From contig CM051518.1 of assembly GCA_028015205.1 (NCBI GenBank), forward strand, positions 56,964,372 through 57,028,371: DNA of 64,000 bases, read 5' to 3'. The notes beneath the pieces were generated by a model, which did no database searches, was not told the DNA's origin, and was given only the letters and a program-made list of their open reading frames with translations. Numbering within the stretch: the first letter of the stretch is position 1; the number at the start of each line of letters is the position of its first letter. The stretch is from Mytilisepta virgata (lineage: Eukaryota; Mollusca; Bivalvia; Mytilida; Mytilidae). Shown here piece by piece: positions 1 through 12,400 of the stretch. Both the position numbers and the translations under genes were made by a program.

Positions 1-197
1 TATTTAGCATTTAAATGGAAAATTAGTGTAGGCCTAAAATAGTCCTTATTGCAACCTGTCCTTTTGCTAAAATTTGTTTCAAATCTGACCATAATCTGAA
101 CGCCAAACAGATCTTCAACCTTGGCATTTGAAGCAGTAATAAGTTATCATAACTTCAAATAAAACATTATATTTGTTAAATAAATAAATAGCCATAC

Positions 198-406
198 CCT
201 CCTCCAATAGTTAAAACACTATTATCTCCTGCCAAGAACATATTTGCAGTGTTAGGTATTTCTTCCTCATGTAATCCTACCCATTCATACTTTTTCTTCT
301 TTGGACATAAAGTAAATATAAAGGTTTCTCCTGTACCAAAATAGCACAGTTTTCTTGAGCTTTGTCTACGGTCTCTCCAATATGTTGAACAAAAGGCACC
401 AAATAC
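198..406 (-). CDS. TBC1D24: TBC1D24-like exon 9: TLDc core
   Basis: 209 nt, phase 0 in (tatttag) and phase 2 out (GGAGGAGG|gtatgg), residues 518-586. It reads VFGAFCSTYWRDRRQ, then RKLCYFGTGETFIFTL, then KKKKYEWVG and NMFLAGDNSVLTIGGG. These are the TLDc hallmarks (GAYLSTDW, FGTGECFVF, YEWV, MFMAGGSDCLIVGGGG). The next exon, expected to carry the glycine turn and the C-terminal DTFNN-type motif, is outside the window. Confidence 0.93.
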
Positions 407-3400
407 CTAAATATCAGAAATCAGACAATTGTAAAAGAGTCCTAATAAAAAAGATTAATGAGTTGTCAAACTTAAAGCAAAACAGATTTTTGTTTATTAC
501 TTTTTTGAGCCCCCTAATCAACCCTTTCCTGTCGAAAGTACTTTGCTCAGCTAACTAGGGCTCTACCGAGCCTGATATCACTCACCTGGTAAAGGTACGA
601 GTGTGGTCAAGGTGCTCCGCTCTGGACATCGACAGTATTTAAAGTATACAATTTCAACCAAAATTGCAAGACCGATAGTTGTAGCAACAAACTTGTCTAG
701 GTATTACAATAAAGTCATGTCTGTTTTGCATTGATATGCTGGTAGGTTTTAAAAATATTTCATTCAAAAACGAACGTAAACAAGTGTCTGAAATATGAAT
801 CTAACCCTAAGAACTCAATGAAGTCACTCAAGCATGAAATGTAGGTCAAGATAACTCAATTTTTGATGAGATGCACTCCCATACCCTTGATGCATTTAGT
901 GGTGAAGTATCATTGCCATATCACCTGTAGTGTTTGAGAAATGAACTTAACCCCCAAGAACTTAAGTCATTTTATGAAAATTGTTCTATGTGTACATCTC
1001 CATGTTGATCAATTTTACCCCAATACTATATTGTGATATCTGTATAAGTTTTTGATATATTTGCGAAAAAATATGTATTATCCTATGTTCAAATTTTAGT
1101 AATGACAGTCTTATACAACCCAAAGCCTTTGGCAAAGCATAAAAATCCCTTTTGGACCCTCCCTCTATAATCCTTGGGCAGGGGTTCCCACTCCAAGCCT
1201 AACCCGGCTGGTCTGGGGTGATCAGCCCATTTATATTGCTGAAAACATAGTTTACAGCTAAAAAAAAATCATAATAGAGCATAAAAATTTCTTTTGGACC
1301 CTCCCTCTAAAAACAAATTGGGAACAGGGGTTCCCACCTCCCAGCCTTACCTGGCTGTCTGGGGGTCATCAGTCCATTATATTGATGAAAACAGGTAATG
1401 CAGGGACCTTTACAGCTAAAATGCTCCATGTTAACAGTCGAAAACAGCAAAAGTCATGAAAATTACTCATTTAAAGGGCCATAACTCCTACATGGTTCAT
1501 CAAAATTTTCTGAAAATTGAAACGCTGGTACATCTTTACCTGCTTGTACATCTTTATCCTTGATGGATTTATTATATTGGCCTTAGCTTTTGATATATTT
1601 GCCAAAAATACATATTTTACCCCTATGTTCTATTTTTAGTAACGGCAGCCATTTTTGTTCATCGATAGATATGCCGGACACAAATTAGAATCTAGGGACC
1701 CCAATGATGGTTATGGCCAAGTTTGGTTTGAATCGGTTCATCAGTTTCAGAGGCGAAGATTTTTAAAAAAGTTTACAGGCAGACGACGCTGACGGATGCC
1801 AAGTGATGGCAAAAGCTCACAAGGACCTCCGGTTCAGGTGAGCTAATGAAAGAAATCTTTCCCTTTGGAAAATCCATCATACCAAGTTTTTATTATAACT
1901 CTTCAATTCATTTTCAAGTTTCATTTTCATTGAGTAATTTGTTGGCTATCAGCGTTGTTTAAAGTTGAGTTGAGTTGGCCAAAATTTTGATTTTATGTCT
2001 AAAGAGGACAAATATACTTAAGAAGCAAACCAAAAACCGCAATCCATTAGAAAGACAAACCTGGCAAGAAAAATGAACAAGCACAACGAATAAACACAGA
2101 AAACTAAAAAACAATGAACAACACAACTATAAAAACCAGGAGTAAACTCAGGTGCTCTGGAAGGGTAAGCAGTTCCTGTTCCGTATACAGCACCCGTTGT
2201 GAAGTTCAACAAAGTCATTCTGGTGGACTGGTAGTCGCAAATTGGTGGAGATGGATGAAATGTTACGACAGTGGGAACAGGTACAACATCATCTTCGATA
2301 TTGGAACACTGTAATGGTCAATCAATTCGTGATTAGGACTGTAAAATTTCCTAAGTGTTGTAAATATTATAGCGAGCGCTATAGGAGCATATGCATTTTC
2401 TACATATGGGTCATTTAGAAAAGTCTTTGTTTAATGGGGCAGCCATATTGTGCAAGATACTAAGGCTAGAAAATTTTGTTCGCCGGAAACCGAAGTAAGT
2501 AAAGTAAGGTAAATAACTTGCTTCAAATTATAATTTTTGAGTCAGATTCGTGATACCGGAAAAGAGTTCCTGGAAAGGGCTATTGCTGTGCTCGCATCAT
2601 TGTCCACGCCAACAGCATATTATATGTTGAAGAGGCATCTCAGTTCCACAGTTCCAGGAGAAATCAGGTGTGGTCAGATTTATTTTTTAGTTGTTCCTCA
2701 GAATCTTTGCAGTCAAGAATAGCTGCTATGTGGACCTACTGGATTATAATTCTATATATGATATGTTATATAGTCTTGAACTAATTATTTGTTATCACTC
2801 CGGTGATCAGGTTAAGCTTATAGAATTAGGTTTGCTCTTATCTACATGTATTATGATGTGTGGTCAATATTTTTTTTTATACTTTATAATATACGATCAT
2901 AATATATCTTTCATTTCGATATATGTGTAGTTCAACCAAGATTACACCAGACCTAAAGCCTTCTCTGAACTACATGTTCTCACAATGGTAAAGTGCAAAG
3001 GAAAATTGCATATATATATGATACTGAAAGAACACTGTCAGCCGTATTTTCTACCATGATGATATTGATATCATCACCCCTTTATCATACCCCTTAAAAT
3101 GATATTGGTCATGTGACTATACTCTCCTGTTCAAATATGTATGATAAAGCATATAAAACATGACAAAATCCGTATCACATGCTGTATCACCCTTGACCAA
3201 TACACATGTATCATCCCTAGGGCCTAAAGCCCCTTGGGCAAATATTGGTTTCTCGGAATGATAAGGGGTGTGATACGGATTTTGCCATGTACTATTCTCT
3301 ATTTATTCCATTCCCTTTTTGGAGATTTCCACATGACTGAGTAAGACTGTTAAAAATTATTTAATCCCCACCAAAAATTTAATTATATCGCTTAATACAG

Positions 3401-6400
3401 ACATATCATAACCTACTTGCAACAGAACAAGAATCTATACATCTCACTAGTTTTAAAATATTAACAACAAAATTGATAACAGGAAAGGTCAACAATGACA
3501 TACCAATCAATTACGGCAACCTAACTGACAGAACTCCGGACAAAAATTAACATAAAAGAGTACAAAACACAAACATGAACACAACAGTGACATGGGGGAA
3601 AGTACAGGTGCCAGATTCTGGAAATTGGGAAGAATCCACTATTTTTAAAATATATTATATAGGAATATATAGACCAAAAAGGTCAAATTCTGGAACATTC
3701 TCAGGCATGCAAAGAGTGAGGATAGGCTGACATGGAACAGACACTGAACAGTGGTGGGGTTAAACCGGTTTTATGGGTACCCAATCCTCCCCCTTTAAAG
3801 TCTATTTCTCTTTATCTTAAAGACGAACAGTGGTACATACCTCATCATTGGTTGTTTTTATAAATATAAGTGTTGGTTGATGGGACTCAACTCTCGTATA
3901 CAAAGTCATCAGACTTGTGCCATGTTCTTCTGATGTGTACAGTAACTCTGGCTGACATACAGCGTATCTTGCAGGTAGCCATGTCCAAATAGTGTAAAGC
4001 TACAAAATAAAGTTTTACACATATTTCAATAGCTCAATCTAACCAGAATTGCTATTGACACAAAAATGAATTACAAATACAGCTTCAAACTTTTTCATTT
4101 ATAAAAGGACTTTTTGGTTCAAAATTTAACTGATTCAAGTTTTGTTCAGTATTTTTAATTATGTACATGTATCCATATCAACATATGTATTGTTTTAGAC
4201 GAATTTTTCATACCATATGGCATAATTAAGTCTAATATACATGTATTTCATAAATATAAAATTACTATTGAGTTTACATGTATATTTCATAAAGTCAATT
4301 CATATAGAATTTATTTGAGATAATTGGCTTAAATTGCTGAATTCCTTTAAAATGAAGAATTAATATTCAACAGCCTAAGCTTTAAAGTTTTAAGAATGTA
4401 AATCTATTTATATTTACTGTGTGTCTCGCATACGTCTGCAACTGATTTCTTGATGAAAAACTCCAGACTACATTACTGTTTTTTTAAGTTTGAAATAACA
4501 ATAAGACATGTCTTAAAAGTCAACAAGGATCAAACTTTCGGAAACAGAACTTGCACATAAACTGCAACGTCACATTTATTTGTGGTGACATGATAGATGA
4601 TGCAAAAATCAATGAAATTCACATAAAGATTGGAAAATCATCTCTATCAAAATATTTGGGACATTTCAGCAGTGGAAATGACAATAATTAATTACGACCA
4701 ATGGAAACAAAAGGTAGTGTAATAATTTTTACTTTAATTTTAAAAGAGCATTTGAGATATTCCCAAAAAACCAGTTGCAGTTTGTAAAAAGACACACAGT
4801 AAATATCTTCTATGTTTAATTACACCTTCATTTAAAAAACATACATAAATTTATACCAATTTACAATGCTATTCATTTGAAGTACATGTATTACAAAAAT
4901 CCCATTATGATCAAATATTTTACTTATATCATATTAAAACTAACCTCGGCACAATCAGAATCATTACATCCTCGTGGATTTGGGCATAAAGGATAATTAT
5001 TCCTTTGTATAGTAACTTTGCAAGTAACGACATGTTCCTTATGTTTCTTATGAAGTTCTTTCAAAAACTTTTGCAACTTGCAAACTTTCTCCATTCTTAT
5101 GAGCTCACCAATTATTCAGTAAGATTTCTATCAATATTTTAATCCCTTTTTAGACATTAAATCTACTTTTACACTACAAGGCTAATCCTCCTGAAGTGTT
5201 TGTTAAACTTTCTTTGTTCATCAGAACATTAAGTAAATTTCACAACTTTATACTTTAAAGATTTTCACCACAAGTATAAAATTCATAGTCCCATTAGATG
5301 TACTACACTCCTTTGTCTAAAATAATGATTAATCCCAAGACATCACTTTTACTTTTTAAAGAAATAGACAAGAAATACACAACTCATCAATCAAAAGTCT
5401 CACATGTCTACACAGAAAATGAATATGTCATTTTGCACTCCATGTTACCAAAACCCTTTACATGTACTTTATGCTTGAAGCCAAATTTCAGGAGTCTTTG
5501 AAAACAATTTTTATTCAGACGTTTGTACTATCTATCATAAAAATGAAATGTTATGATTAGTTTGACAAATATTATTTTGATAAATTGATCCATCATTTCA
5601 ATGACGTCTTAACATTTAACACACATAAAAATATCAACATACATGTAGATGTGCAGAGTGTATCCCGTGTACTGTATAAATATTCAAACTTAATTAACTT
5701 ACCAATACTATTTGAAAATTTCATCTCAAAACTTATTCATACACTGACCCTTCTCTTTAGTTGGGGTAAAGCTTTACCAGATTGAAGGGAAAATGACAAG
5801 AGTCAGAGGGAAAAGTAATTTTTATTAGACCAGTCGAACTATTGACATATAATTTCTATTACCAAAAATGAAATTTTAGTGAACTCAGACTTCTCTAATT
5901 AAACTTTTGCCTAATATCTTCAAATATTTTCATTCTTCCCAAAATACCTTTAAATGTATATTGTAAAGACATTTAATGTATATTTTATTAAGGAAATTCC
6001 ACTGAAAAGTTTATGAGAACTAAGCAACATTACTCCTGTAGGATGTTTCAAATGGTATTTAAAAATGGATAACCTTTACCAGGAAAGTGCGAGATTTACC
6101 CTTCTTTGACAAAAAAAAAGTCATCAAGCAAATACATTAACTGAAAATGAATAATAAAGACACATCAACTAAACTTTTATTGTCCATGAGAGTTAAAAAC
6201 AATCATTATAATATGCTGCTGGCTTGGCCAATGATGCGACCACAGCAACAGCCCTTTCTAGAACACATTTCCTGTATCACGATTCTGACTCTAAAATTAT
6301 AATTTGAAGCAAGTTATTTCCCTTACTTTACTTCCGTTTCCGGCGCTCGCTATAAATACCTTCTAATAGAATGAATCAGTCTCTTGAGTTGGTCTTATGT

Positions 6401-9400
6401 GTTGACAACAAATTTAAGTTGACAGAAAAGATATGTTATGCATTAAAGCATGAAATTTTATTTTGTAAGTTTTCCCATTTTTACAGTAAATTTTCTAGGT
6501 GAATCATAGTAGATTTCATAACAATCTATTACAAGATGTTGAGAGCATTTTAGTGGCTAATGTTCAAAACCGATTTTTATATTTGAAGAATGATATTAAA
6601 ATGAGAGAACTGATTCTCCTCTATATTTTTATAGTTAAATTATGCAATAAAGGTTGCAGATTGAAAATCTAATCAATCTAACAATTTAAAGAGGAGTATC
6701 TATGGCATGCCATATTTATATTTATCCCACATTCAAGATATCTTATACAGTTTATAAGATATCTTATATATTTTATGAGATATCTTAAAAACTTTATAAG
6801 ATGTCTCATATAATTCACCTTTAATAAGATATCTTATATTTTTTTATAATATGAGATATCTGATAAATTTATAAGATATCTTATTTCATTAGAGGGAATT
6901 ATTTTCTCAAAGGCATAATATATGTTTAAATTTTTTTTTAAATTCCATGTTATTTTCAAAAAGAATAAGCAAAAGCAAAAATAAAAACTGCTGTGCCTTA
7001 CATGCATGCGCATGATATGCCCGTGCCCAGCAATAAATTATAAGATCTTAAAGAAATAGGAAAATATTGATTTTTAAAGTTATACAGACCATTGGACAAC
7101 CAATTGTAATATTAATATGGTAAAATTTGAAAATCAGTCAAGGCATACTCAAGTTAGAGCACAGCTTAATGCAGAATGGTCGGAGGGACAATGGTAAAGC
7201 ATAATACATTGAAAGTCCATATAATATAGTAAGTAAACCACATTATTTTTTGGTAACTAAAACCTTTGATAATTACCAAAAACTGAAAATTTGCAAAGTT
7301 CAACCCAGTTTTAATCTTTAACTTTAAAACAAAGAAGTACAAGTTAGTATTGTACAATACAATTTTTCTGTAATATCAGGGCTACATATACTATCTTTTT
7401 TTGTGGCACTCTCAATATACTGTCATGTGATTTCATAAAAAAATAACAGTGGCATTATGTTACCAGTACTCCTACATCATACATTGCAATGAATTCGTTG
7501 TTTGTTTTATGTGGATTAAAATCACATCAGTCTTTCTTTACAGTTCATAAGGCTCCAATGATTTTAAAAAAAATTATTTACAACAAATACATTAAATAAT
7601 TTCAAGAAGACATATTTTCCTCTTTAAAAGTTCATGTGTACTGTCTGACTGCTATTTTTGTTCAATTTATTTTTTTCACAATTGCACTTCTACTGTATAC
7701 TTTTTAACTAAAAATACATAAATTCTTGAAATAAAATGTTATAAACCTTTTTGTAACAAAGTTTGAAATGCTTCTCAAACTATTATTTGTCAAAAAGAAT
7801 GTTCTGTTGTCATGTGTGCGAGTTTTGAAAATGGTATACTGGTAAAAAATTGTATATACTGGTAAAAAATCGTAACAGACAATTGGTTATATTTCGTCAA
7901 ACCAATTGATTATTGATATACAATCCATGTGTTTGGCAAAAAGATCATAAATGCTATTCTCAATGTGCAAAGCAATAACTGAAAAATATGGCTTTGATTA
8001 TGCAAAGAATTGTCTTTAATAGTAAATACCAACCACTCGAAAAGTTAAATATACCTATTATGAATTGAAAGTGTTACTTTAGATCTGATTACAATTATTA
8101 CTAATTAGTTAGAATTATTAACTATAACTGACCATCATCAGAACATCACTAATATGAGATATTATTGAAAATATTAACAAATATACAAGCATTCCTATAC
8201 ATATCATCTGCAAATGTAGAACATTCTTATCTGAAACTGTGCTGACTAAACATAATTCATGCATTGTATAAAGTGCTCAAACAAGAAAAAGTTAACAAAA
8301 AGATCCAGCCAAAACATAATAGGGGATATAACTCAAAATAAAACATCCAACAAGAGAGATAACTCACATCTTCCATCATCATGGCCTTTGAATCAATGTG
8401 AGGTAGGGCTACCATTCCAACAGAATGTGACCTCATTTTAATGTTGTGCTTTAATGTAATTAGATAAAAATGAAAAATAAGAATATTCTTATTGGTATTC
8501 ATGAAAAGTTTGTTTTTTAATCAAACTACTTTATGAATATATTAAGGATTGTTCAAATATCGGTAACCATTTTCGCAAGATAACTCACTATTGATTGAAT
8601 TTCTTCTCAATTAAAATTTGATGTTTTTATCAAAATGGCTGCTGATCTTTCACAAATTAGTCTACTGTCTTATGTATCTCAGACAGATAAAAATTGATCA
8701 TTTTTTGTACATAAAGATGAACTGTAATAATTTTTCACATAACTTAATACCAGTCCATTGCCAACACTTAACTTCAAGCTGAAACAACTGGGTTGTTAAT
8801 TTCACTACACAACAATTTGCATTCAAAGCAACTAGTATGTGCTTAGTAGCAGTGTCAGTAGTATAAATTACAAAATACAAGTACTATTCTACAGAGGTAG
8901 GAACAATCAGCATAAATGGTACTGTATTTCCAAACATGCCTAGATCAGGATGGGAAGCTAAGGCAAGATTCAAAAGAGCCAATAAAAAAACAAGACTTTT
9001 CATAATAAATTCTTGAACACTGGAATTTTTATTTCTTTTTTAGATGAAATTTAAAGGGATGTCTTTGCTAAACTCTGATTACTGGAATTACAGTCCATCA
9101 TCTTCAATATTTTAACCAACAAACTATGCAATAATAAAAGTGGAATTTGGTATTTGTTCTTATTCGCAATCTGTGAAACTTAACTTTACAGTAAGTTCTT
9201 TTTGTTTGATAAGGAAAACATAAAATCTATATTTAATTGTTGAATAACAAATAACAAATAAAAAATAAATTTTGAGAAAAAATAGTATTCTTCTTATGAA
9301 AAAAATGTGTTTCCCAAACTTTTTTGTACATTTAATTTTATGTAAAACCTTTGTAATTCTTTTATGACATGCAATCAGTGAAATCAGAATAACTTCACAG

Positions 9401-12400
9401 TCAACATAAGTGTTCAATAGTTTGAAAATGTATACTATGGCAAACATCAGTTGTTTTCTTTGGAAATCTGTGATGACACACAAGAATGATATAAATCACA
9501 ATTTTGATGATTTTGTAAAAAATTATGCCTAAACAATAACAATTTCCCCCCCCAAAAAAGCCTCCCTCCATCATCCATTTTTTAAAAAAGTGGCCTGAGA
9601 ACCTAAGCATATTTATTGCATGGCCTAAATTAGCCTTGAAAATCATATATATAGGGGAAGTAGGGTTAAAATGGAGCCAAAATACATACACACTTTCTTG
9701 ACTTTACATTTTAATGATATTTATTTTACTACCTACCATGTCAGCAGAGATTACACTGCTGGTGTTATTTGTATTCACATTATGTAACGCTAAAGGTCCG
9801 CTTGTTGACCGTGACATGGAATGATGTGATGCAACACGATGCATTTCATGATTATAAAAATTTCGACTGTTCAGAAACATTTCATGCTTCAGCTGAAGCT
9901 TTTTGATTTCTTTTCTTGTTAATCCTCGAATGCCAAAACCAACCTGAAAAATAATAGGTTCCTTTAACAATATCATCTTAACCTTTTGACACATAAATGT
10001 TTCATTTTTATATCAAAATTTTATCCATTACATTTTCTATCACCTACTTTATTGTACAACAAAAGTTTAATATTATCATATAATTTCTACAAGTCTATCT
10101 CACATCTCTAATATCTCCCCTAGGTTCAGCAGTTTTACTTTCACTATTTTTGCCATAAATATTTTTACCTAAAAATACCACTACAGTGAATACTAAATCA
10201 TACATGCGAATTAATATTTTTATCAGATATTTAGAATTTAAAACAGTGTGAATTCTGACTTAATCAGAAAATGACAAAAATAGTCGAAGAATTTCCCAGT
10301 CTACAAGTCAAAACCATAATACCGGTAACTCATGATAATTTTGTTGAACTGCTCAGAAGTAAAATTTCTTAAATGCTCTATTACAGAATCTTCCACAATG
10401 GATAAGTCTGACCAATTTTGAAAATAATGTGAAAGCTATTTTTAAGTAAATGTATTTAATATGTTGTAAGGGAGATAACTCAGTGTTTACCTTGAGAAGT
10501 TTTTCTATCTTGACTGGCATTTCCTGACAGAATAGCTGTAGATTTTGTGATACATTGGTTGAGGTATTGAAATCTCGAGGAGTTCCACTTGATCTTTTAC
10601 CTGCAATAAAATTATGTTTTCACTTAGAACTACACATACAATTTCTTTAGATACTGTTCTGTTGTTATGTGTGTACATGACATTGTAATGTCTTGTACAA
10701 TGTATATTTTGTATATGCTTAACCCACACAGTACAACCGAATTGTTTTGATACGATCAAAAACAATCGGACATGGGTCACAAACCAACGTTTGGCAAAAA
10801 ATTGTAATAATTAGTAATGTGTATATCTCGTGTGTATTAAACTTTCTTAAAAAATTATCCTTCCAGAAGTATCATTTTTATCAACAAACACACACAATAA
10901 ATTGTTTTGATGTTGTGCCCTTTTACTGGTGAAAAATAACAAAATTTCAAAAATTGTTATGATATATCATATACCGTCTGAAATTTGTGAGGTATGTGAT
11001 GTATCATAACTTTTTTTACATGTTTGCTCTTTGCAACTATCCAAGCGTTAGTATTCAAAACTACTGGAACAATTGATAATGGGTCTTTACCTGGAAAGTA
11101 TAGTCCATTGAAGAAAATTTGACAGACATGAGATGTACACGATGTTGACATTTACCATATTTGGTAAAACGATGGTTTGTGAACATGTCCGATGGTTTTT
11201 AATAGTATCATAACAATTCGGTTGTAGGTGTGTAATCCTTAGTGGGTTTATCTACATTAATAAAGTTATTAATTCAATTTAAACCAAAGCTGAAATAAGA
11301 CAGCTGTAATTAATGACTGTTTTGTTTGTTTAGTCGAGGTTTTACACCGTTTTGAGCACATTTGGCTATTTCGCGGCGGCCAGTTTTTATTGGTGGAGGA
11401 AGCCGGAGTACCCGGAGAGAACCACAGACCTTCGGTAGGAAAATTGGCAATTAATGACTAGATTACAACACAAGTTTATAATTCTTCTTAACAAAGTAAA
11501 CCATACAAATACTGAAAGGAGATACAATTTTCTTAAGCCTTTGAAAAAGAAGGTATCAGTTTTTACAGGATGATATTTTCCTACCAAATTTATATTGTTT
11601 CTATTACAGGCTTATTCTTTATTTTGTTTGTACCTCTCAAAGGTAAAAAGGGTAAAAAATGTATCAGCTTAAATTTTCCACTGAATACATACTTGCATTA
11701 ATTCAATTGAAATAAAAAACCTAGTAAGCAGAAATCAATTGTAATCTAACCTCAGTAGTTACTCAAAATTTAGTTAAATACACAAAACATATCAAAAATT
11801 GTATTTAAAACTCCAAAATAACTTACCAGAGTATTTTGTAAACAGAATGAGTATTGATAAAGCTGTTCTATAGAAAACTTTCACCCCTTCTAATAAAAAA
11901 CAATCAACAATACGAATCTGAAATAGAAAAGAAACAAACTGTTTATATTTTTTTTAAATTCATGTCATTTATATTGGGATAATGTTTTTGTTATATATTA
12001 TTTTTTGTTTTATTCAATCAACCAATGAACTGCTGAACATATAATCTGGAGAAAAAAATGAAAAATAATATAACAATATTTCTTAAATTAGATATTTTTA
12101 AGTATAAACAATGTTGAATTCTTACAATAACAATTATTTAACAAGAAAATAAGCCTTCTTAATTAATCTAAAAATTTTTAAAAAGTTTGAAAGTTTCAAC
12201 CAATATATTTTTGGACTTAAGGTTGCTACACAACAAACTACAACGAACAGAAAAAGGAAACAGCACACTGTTCCATTTTATTCATGAAAAGAACTCTGAT
12301 AAAATCACAATTCAACAAATTAATTAAATTATTGGTTGTTTACAGGTAACAACCATATGTAGAACCCTTGAAAGTCTACATCCAGAAAATCAATGCCACA

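Larger units (their letters stand above)
5104..9736 (-). other. Intron 6 of the TBC1D24-like gene
   Basis: About 4.6 kb of A+T-rich sequence with no further exon that I could support. Apart from the inverted-repeat copy at 6208 and the palindrome array at 6734, it holds short tracts such as poly-C/poly-A at 9545-9560. Open frames on both strands here have no recognisable motifs. If the segment preceding TLDc has a conserved exon, it would lie here, and I did not find it. Confidence 0.5.

Noticed and set aside
2367..6355. A single 4-kb transposon with captured exons
   Set aside because: Compared with the complete element at 61217 the arms point the wrong way and the interior contains only ordinary gene sequence, so two independent insertions explain it better.
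9160..9691. Two overlapping minus-strand frames of about 100 residues left of exon 6
   Set aside because: Phenylalanine/isoleucine/lysine-rich as expected for A+T-rich intron, overlapping in different frames, with no family resemblance.
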